Positions 59,246 to 64,000 of a DNA stretch of 64,000 bases are shown here, in pieces. Under the pieces are notes generated by a model that worked only from the letters and a program-made list of their open reading frames with translations, ran no database searches and was not told where the DNA came from. The stretch spans positions 496,001 to 560,000 of the forward strand of contig QNQO01000533.1 of the NCBI GenBank assembly GCA_003290165.1. Direction: 5' to 3'. The DNA is from Berberis thunbergii (lineage: Eukaryota; Streptophyta; Magnoliopsida; Ranunculales; Berberidaceae). Every line of letters begins with the position of its first letter. The first letter of the stretch is position 1. The position numbers and the translations under genes were made by a program.

Positions 59246-60683
59246 GAAACCGGAAGATAACTATGAAGTGGAGGAAGATGAAGAGAATGCTGAGGTGGAG
59301 GAAACTGAAGAGAATGCTGAGGTGGAGGATGAAGATGTTGAAAATGAAGTGGTAGAAGATAACGAATCTTAGGATCCTCCAAAATGGCGTAAAGTTGATA
59401 GTATGGACAGTAAAAAATCTGAGAGAGAGGGGATGAAACCTGTTTCTGTGAGAGGAGAAATTGAACAAACCGAAGTTGACATGAAAGAAGCTAATACCCC
59501 ACAACAGAAATCCATGGATGAGGTTGAAGATGTGTTGGATTCGCTGGGCAAGATTTCAGATGATGGAAATGAATCACCTTCAACCCCTCTCCATTTGTGA
59601 TCTGATGGTAACAACTTGCAACGATCTGAACTGGATGACAAGGTACGGTCGTCCTGCAAGTATTTTTTGTATATGGTGGATTTGACATTTAAATCACCTT
59701 TATATGACAGCTTCATAATTTACTCTAATTACAAGAATGCCATGCATTGCCATTTTGTCTAAGATGAATGTCCTTTTGGCATTTTGTTTCCTTCAAAAAA
59801 ATATATGACAGTTGAAAAGTTGAATATTTCACAGAAAGGAATGAAATTATTATAACTATGTTTACTTGTATTTGTGTCGAACTCAAAAGAATCTATGTAG
59901 ATTTGAGATTTAGTTAACTTTGCAGCTTTTATTTGGTATTTCTGCTACTAAATGGTGTTGGCGTTAGATGAACTCATCGAATCTAAACTAGGTGTGGTAT
60001 GCTGCTAAATATTGATTAGGAGAGTATGTAGTAAACCCAAGCCATAGAAGGAAATATTGATTAACTACATTTTGTGAGCAGATTGAATGATGTTCTGTTA
60101 TATCTGCTTTTGTAGATACTCATAATGTTGCTCATATCATGTCATGAACTGCTTTTGAAAATTTTCTATTGCGAACCATTAAGCGTTGTTTTGAGCCTTT
60201 GCAATGACTTTTCGTGTGTATTATATTGTCATCTATTAATCGTTTCATTAAATTGGTACCATGAGCTGTTATGTTTGGCTTACTAGTTATCTTCTCGGTT
60301 GCAAGCAGGAAAAAGTTTGTGTTTATTTCAATATAGAGTACATTTTCAATATAGCTAGTGAAGGTTCACTGTAAATTTACCAAAGTAAAAATTCACATTG
60401 AATGTTACGTTAATTGCAGTTACAAATTATGCTTTTGAGTTTAAAAAATGTTGATAATTTCATGCAACTCTATTGATGTGCCTTCTCATGCAGGTTGTAG
60501 AAGGTCCAAACGAGTAACATCAATGCCTTCTATTCCAGAGGAGCAAGTGCAGCAGATGACAGAACTAGAAAGTGTAGCTCATGAACTAACAATACTCCTT
60601 AGGGGTGATAGATCCAAAGAACGAGCAGAACCACTTGGCAGTACACCAGCCGAACAAGTGTCTCTGTCCTTGGAAGAACAAAA
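59246..60683 (+). pseudogene. Unknown acidic-protein exons captured in CACTA-C
   Basis: Exon 59246-59642 (acceptor ATCCAG, donor GTACGG) reads PEDNYEVEEDEENAEVEETE and further Glu/Asp-rich repeats, a TAG stop at about 59370, then in the same frame DPPKWRKVDSMDSKKSEREG and VLDSLGKISDDGNESPSTPL, a TGA, and SDGNNLQRSELDDK. Exon 60494-60683 (acceptor ATGCAG, donor GTAAGA) reads RRSKRVTSMPSIPEEQVQQM and ELESVAHELTILLRGDRSKE. The composition is protein-like and both have splice borders. Two in-frame stops show decay. I do not recognise the gene, nor can I tell whether the two exons share one gene. Confidence 0.5.
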
Positions 60684-60936
60684 GTAAGACCACTACCTAA
60701 CTGCAGATCTTGAACTTTTCATAAATGATTGTTGTTGGGTATCATTGTCTGTTTTCATTTATTTCTTTTGGGTCTTGTCCTATTGATATCCTTCTTCACG
60801 TGCAAAGTTTCTTTTGTATTCCATGTTTCTCTTTCCCTTTTTGTCTAGTGATTCATGGGTTGTGTGAAATTCACGACTAGTTTTCACTTTGAATATCGCA
60901 GCATTGATTTTGGGTGATTAATTTTCTCTCAACTAG

Positions 60937-61307
60937 GTGAACTAAGGAATACTTTAAACAAACATAAAGGACCGATCTTCTCTCTTAAGTGGAACAAAAA
61001 GGGTGATTATCTTCTTAGTGGCAGTGTGGATAAAAGTGCGATAGTGTGGGATGTGAAGACAGGGGAGTGCAAACAACAATTTGAATTCCACTTAGGTATG
61101 TTACATTATTTTTTGGATTTTACTGTTTGTGTTGGACGGAGTCACTTTCGCTTGTATAAGTTAATATGACCTATATTATTGCAGCTCCAACTCTTGATGT
61201 TGATTGGCGAAATAATGCTTCATTTGCCACATGCTCAACGGACACCAATATCTTCGTTTGTAAGATTGGAGAAAAAAACCCTATCAAAACCTTTTCTGGT
61301 CATCAAG
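60937..61307 (+). pseudogene. HOS15: HOS15 WD40-repeat fragment, two exons
   Basis: Exon 60937-61095 reads [40 protein letters not shown] and QQFEFH. Exon 61185-61307 continues in phase (G|CT): [41 protein letters not shown]. These are two WD40 repeats (GH...WD type) of HOS15, the plant TBL1-like protein that works with histone deacetylase in chromatin control of cold and stress genes; the family is about 610 residues with an N-terminal LisH domain. After GHQ the expected GT donor is absent (TTTG), so the captured segment ends there. Both exons are fully open. Confidence 0.9.
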
Positions 61308-61672
61308 TTTGTTGTTTCTACGATTGATTATTGCATATCTTTTTGTGCAAAATAATTGTGTGGGTATCTAGTTCTTTTGTCATTTCTTGCATGTGATTAG
61401 GGAGATGACCTTCATCCTCGTGTTTGCCCAGCCAGCCGCCCCTGCTGGCTGGCTAGGCAGTCTTGTGTTGCAATTGGATGGGTCACTGTTGCTCGAAAAC
61501 AGGCTCTGGAACGACTCTGCTTTGCGGCTCTGTTTGGCCTGCAAGGGCGGTGTAGGCGATTTAGCTGCGAGGATCACAATGCGCGTAGGAACGAGGTGCA
61601 CTGTGATGTTATAATTCATTTAAGCCCCTACTACTTCTGTTTGCTTAAAACTACAAGTGTTTATATTTTCAG

Positions 61673-62632
61673 GTCATGCAGATACCTTGGTCTTTGATGT
61701 TATAAACGTCGAGTGGTCTGTGGCCGTGGCATTACCTCCTTCATCTGTTACCACCTACAAAGTAAGGTTTTGTTTTACTACTGGTTTCTTTTCTTCGTAA
61801 TGACAATAATTTTCAATCTGCGAAAACTATTCTATTTAGTCCCTATTGGGTATGGGTAATTGCCAGACAATTTTTTCTTAGATTAAGGGAGTGAATGTTG
61901 CATCTCTATGTCATTGTAACTTCATTGTGTTATCATAATTGTTTCCCTTTAAAAGTGTGGCATGGTAGCTTAATAGTAGTGTTGTGTTACAGGGATTTAG
62001 CTTAGTTCCTGTGCAACAAAATGAGAAGGTCTTCCTAGTTGCATTTGGGGGATACAAAAAGGAATCTTCAAATCAGGTTGAGAAGGAAAACAAGTTTTTA
62101 ATTTTTGTCATACTTTGTAATATTGTATTTCCTGATCCCAGTTTTATCATGTCATACTTTGTAATATTGCCCAGTTTTATCATGTCATACTTTGTAATAT
62201 TGCTGCCACTAAGACAAGTTTTTAATCTTTTCCGGCAGTGGAACAGAGAACTAAACCTGAAGACAGAGACCGAACTGGTATTGTTGAGAGTAAACCCACA
62301 ACAGAAGTGATATCTAATCTATCGTTCTCTGACTTTTCAAAACCCCATACCAAGCAAGTTATTGGAAATTTCAGCAGTAATGACGATATTGTATTTCCTG
62401 ATCCCGATGGAAAATCAGTGGGACTGCATCAGTTTTACGAGGCCAAGTTGGCTTCACTGATACAAAAGAACAGTACTCTAGAAAACGACTGGCAGCTGCA
62501 TTGGCTAGCAAGGAAGGTGCAGAGAGCAATTTGTCATCTGTTGCTAAAAGTAGACAGGACATGGAGAAAAAGTTGGGTGACACAGTAAGGGAAATGGAAC
62601 TGCTGAAAGTGAAACTTTCTAGTGTAGTTGTC
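61673..62632 (+). pseudogene. Acyl-CoA-binding protein (ACBP4/5-like) fragment
   Basis: Exon 61673-61761 reads GHADTLVFDVINVEWSVAVA, donor GTAAGG. Exon 61993-62076 reads GFSLVPVQQNEKVFLVAFGG-YKKESSNQ, donor GTTGAG. Exon from 62239 reads EQRTKPEDRDRTGIVESKPT and FSDFSKPHTKQVIG, then after a one-base shift LAAALASKEGAESNLSSVAK, SRQDMEKKLGDTVREMELLK. The first two exons are kelch repeats and the last is the C-terminal coiled coil of the large plant ACBPs (Arabidopsis ACBP4/5 type), cytosolic carriers of long-chain acyl-CoA. The N-terminal acyl-CoA-binding domain is absent. The frameshift near 62480 breaks the last exon. Confidence 0.88.
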
Positions 62633-64000
62633 TATACGTGTTGGACGAGTTCGGTGTTGGCTCAGAGATCGAACCGATCTTCGAGTCGATGGGAGACATT
62701 GAGCGGTATGTCTTCTCTCTTAACTCTCTCATAGTGTTGAATTTGAATTGAGGTGGAATATGTGCTTTGATTGGTTTGATCACTCACTCTTTTCTATCTC
62801 CACTTGAGGTCTTGAGATGTGTGTGGTGGAGCTGATGAGTAGTTAGGTTAGGTTTAGTTGGTTTTTGAAGGTGTGAGTGAGTGATCTGAGTTTGTTTAAG
62901 TAGAAATGGTGAATTTGGTTTCGAGATCTACTTGAGCTGCTATTTTTAGGAATTTTAAGGTTTTTTTTGGGGTAAGTTCGAGATTTAGTTACTTTAAAGC
63001 TTTAATTTTTAGATTTAAAAGGTAAAGAAAATGTTATTTTTAAGCGGTTTGGTTCATCAAAAGGAGTGTGTTAGGGTATGGAAATTGTGTGTTTTGGTAG
63101 GAATTAGGAGTTTAAGAGTGCCTAGTTGTGCTTAGTTGTGACTAAGGTGGGAATTGTTAAAATTGCCCTGTAATTTATAGGATGTTGCCGAGTTGTTGAG
63201 TTGAATCAAAGCAACGATTCAATAGGAGAAGCTTATTGTGAATGTCCCAAATGAGCTATAGTTGAAGGAAGCTGAGTTGTTGATTAGAAACAATTAATTA
63301 GAATCTTGGAGTAGTCTTTATTTGGATCATTTGGTAGAATCTAGGCAAAGTCAGGGTCTTGAGTAGATTTTTAAATTTTTTTAAGGACTGTTACATGTAT
63401 ACGAAATGCCTTTCAGTTTATTATAAAGTGTGAAATTGTTAGTGTAAGCAATCAAATGAGAAACCATGGTGTTTGCAATTGAGGAGGTTTTGTTGTAATA
63501 TGAGATGGGTGATATTAAAGTAGATTCGAATAAATTGCTGCAGGAAACAGTTTGTAGAGGAAATGGTCTTGAGGTGAGTTGATTATTGAAAAGTGAAAAC
63601 TCAAATAGCTGCGGTGCTGTGTCCTTCGTGCATTCTCGCTGTAGCGATATGATATATACATCCTCAATGTATTTTGAAGGCTGTGGATAGAATCTTGTGC
63701 TAACGAATCTTCTTTTTGATCCTTATAATTACCCATGTCGGTAATATCAAGGGAGCAGCAAAAACATTGTCAATATATTACACTAAGATTTAGGTTATCA
63801 CAATTTTATGGAAAACACGCCCCCCTTCTAAACCAAAACCTAGGACACCTGCTGCTTCATTTCAATTTATTGAGCTATAGAACTCCATTTGTTATTTTCA
63901 ATCTTTTTTTTAGAGATTAGCGTGTGTATGCTCATAAATTATGCAGAATGTGATTTTAATAAAGATGATTAAATTTTTTTGTTAGTTATGGATCATGTCC
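62633..64000. other. CACTA-C interior to window end, no gene recognised
   Basis: Directly after the ACBP coiled coil the text changes to CTATACGTGTTGGACGAGTT; in one frame it reads VLDEFGVGSEIEPIFESMGD-IERYV (62633-62708), which is protein-like but unknown to me. The remainder is AT-rich with GTTGAGTT / AGTTGTTGA words. Frame 63735-63920 has no known motif. Confidence 0.4.

Larger units (their letters stand above)
54283..64000 (+). mobile_element. CACTA-C, gene-capturing CACTA (right end outside)
   Basis: Left end CACTACACCAAAAAACCTGA preceded by GTA (54280-54282), the likely 3-bp target duplication; it interrupts copia-2 gag. The subterminal array 54310-54490 is homologous to that of CACTA-A. 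At least 9.7 kb lie in the window, and no right end is visible. The cargo, all on the plus strand, is: isoamylase 1 (six exons), an acidic unknown exon and a second unknown exon, HOS15 (two exons), ACBP (three exons). No transposase was found in the visible part. Confidence 0.85.

Overview
The window is nuclear DNA from a eudicot plant. It is AT-rich, and its captured gene fragments are clearly plant: isoamylase 1, HOS15, acyl-CoA-binding protein, vacuolar sorting receptor, plant actin with plant intron positions, ACT-repeat protein and phytyl ester synthase. Some still carry GT-AG introns. The retroelements are Ty1/copia and Ty3/gypsy of plant type. I found no complete host gene, no tRNA or rRNA gene and no CRISPR. 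I cannot name the species. Essentially the whole window is nested transposable elements, and many boundaries are fixed by a target-site duplication (TSD) read directly from the sequence.

Left part (about 0.8-21.4 kb): a short two-LTR element (774-2090) is followed by an old copia element on the minus strand (pieces 2113-2807 and 14645-21400). The copia tail is split by a gypsy-class element without pol (2808-14644, TSD AAAAC). That gypsy carries a solo LTR (2854-7573, TSD CTACA), which itself carries a further LTR element (3050-6865, TSD GCATT). It also holds a hAT-type element (11422-12291, TSD GCTATAAG/GCTGTAAG). The copia body is cut by a MITE-like element (about 15683-16458) and by a long-inverted-repeat MULE (19147-20581, TSD TTAGTATAT).

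Middle part (21.4-43.8 kb): a second gypsy element of the same architecture (gag plus protease on the plus strand, an antisense coiled-coil 'gypsy-type transposon' ORF near the far end, no reverse transcriptase). It is broken by a hAT element (22204-23058, TSD ATGGGACG) and by a 14.6-kb CACTA element, CACTA-A (24790-39410, TSD AAG), inserted in the protease. CACTA-A contains exons of a vacuolar sorting receptor, a Mur-ligase-like gene, actin and an ACT-repeat (ACR) gene. Nested in its subterminal repeats is CACTA-B (25029-32234, TSD GTT), which carries phytyl-ester-synthase-like exons and unrecognised exons. CACTA-B in turn hosts a Helitron (27854-29290) and a near-perfect foldback MULE (31877-32067, TSD GATGTTTTA).

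Right part (43.8-64 kb): small elements (45112-46037, 46822-47430, 47507-47740), unassigned AT-rich DNA, then a decayed Tnt1-like copia on the minus strand (about 49467-54282). Its gag start is cut by CACTA-C, which starts at 54283 and runs past the window end. CACTA-C carries six intact isoamylase-1 exons with introns, an acidic unknown exon, two HOS15 WD40 exons and ACBP kelch/coiled-coil exons, all in one orientation.

The most notable system is this set of three related, gene-capturing (Pack-CACTA-like) transposons, two of them nested, with pieces of at least eight host genes. No transposase was seen in any of them, so they are inferred to be mobilised, if at all, by enzymes encoded elsewhere. 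Gene names rest on recognising peptide motifs by eye; no database search was run.
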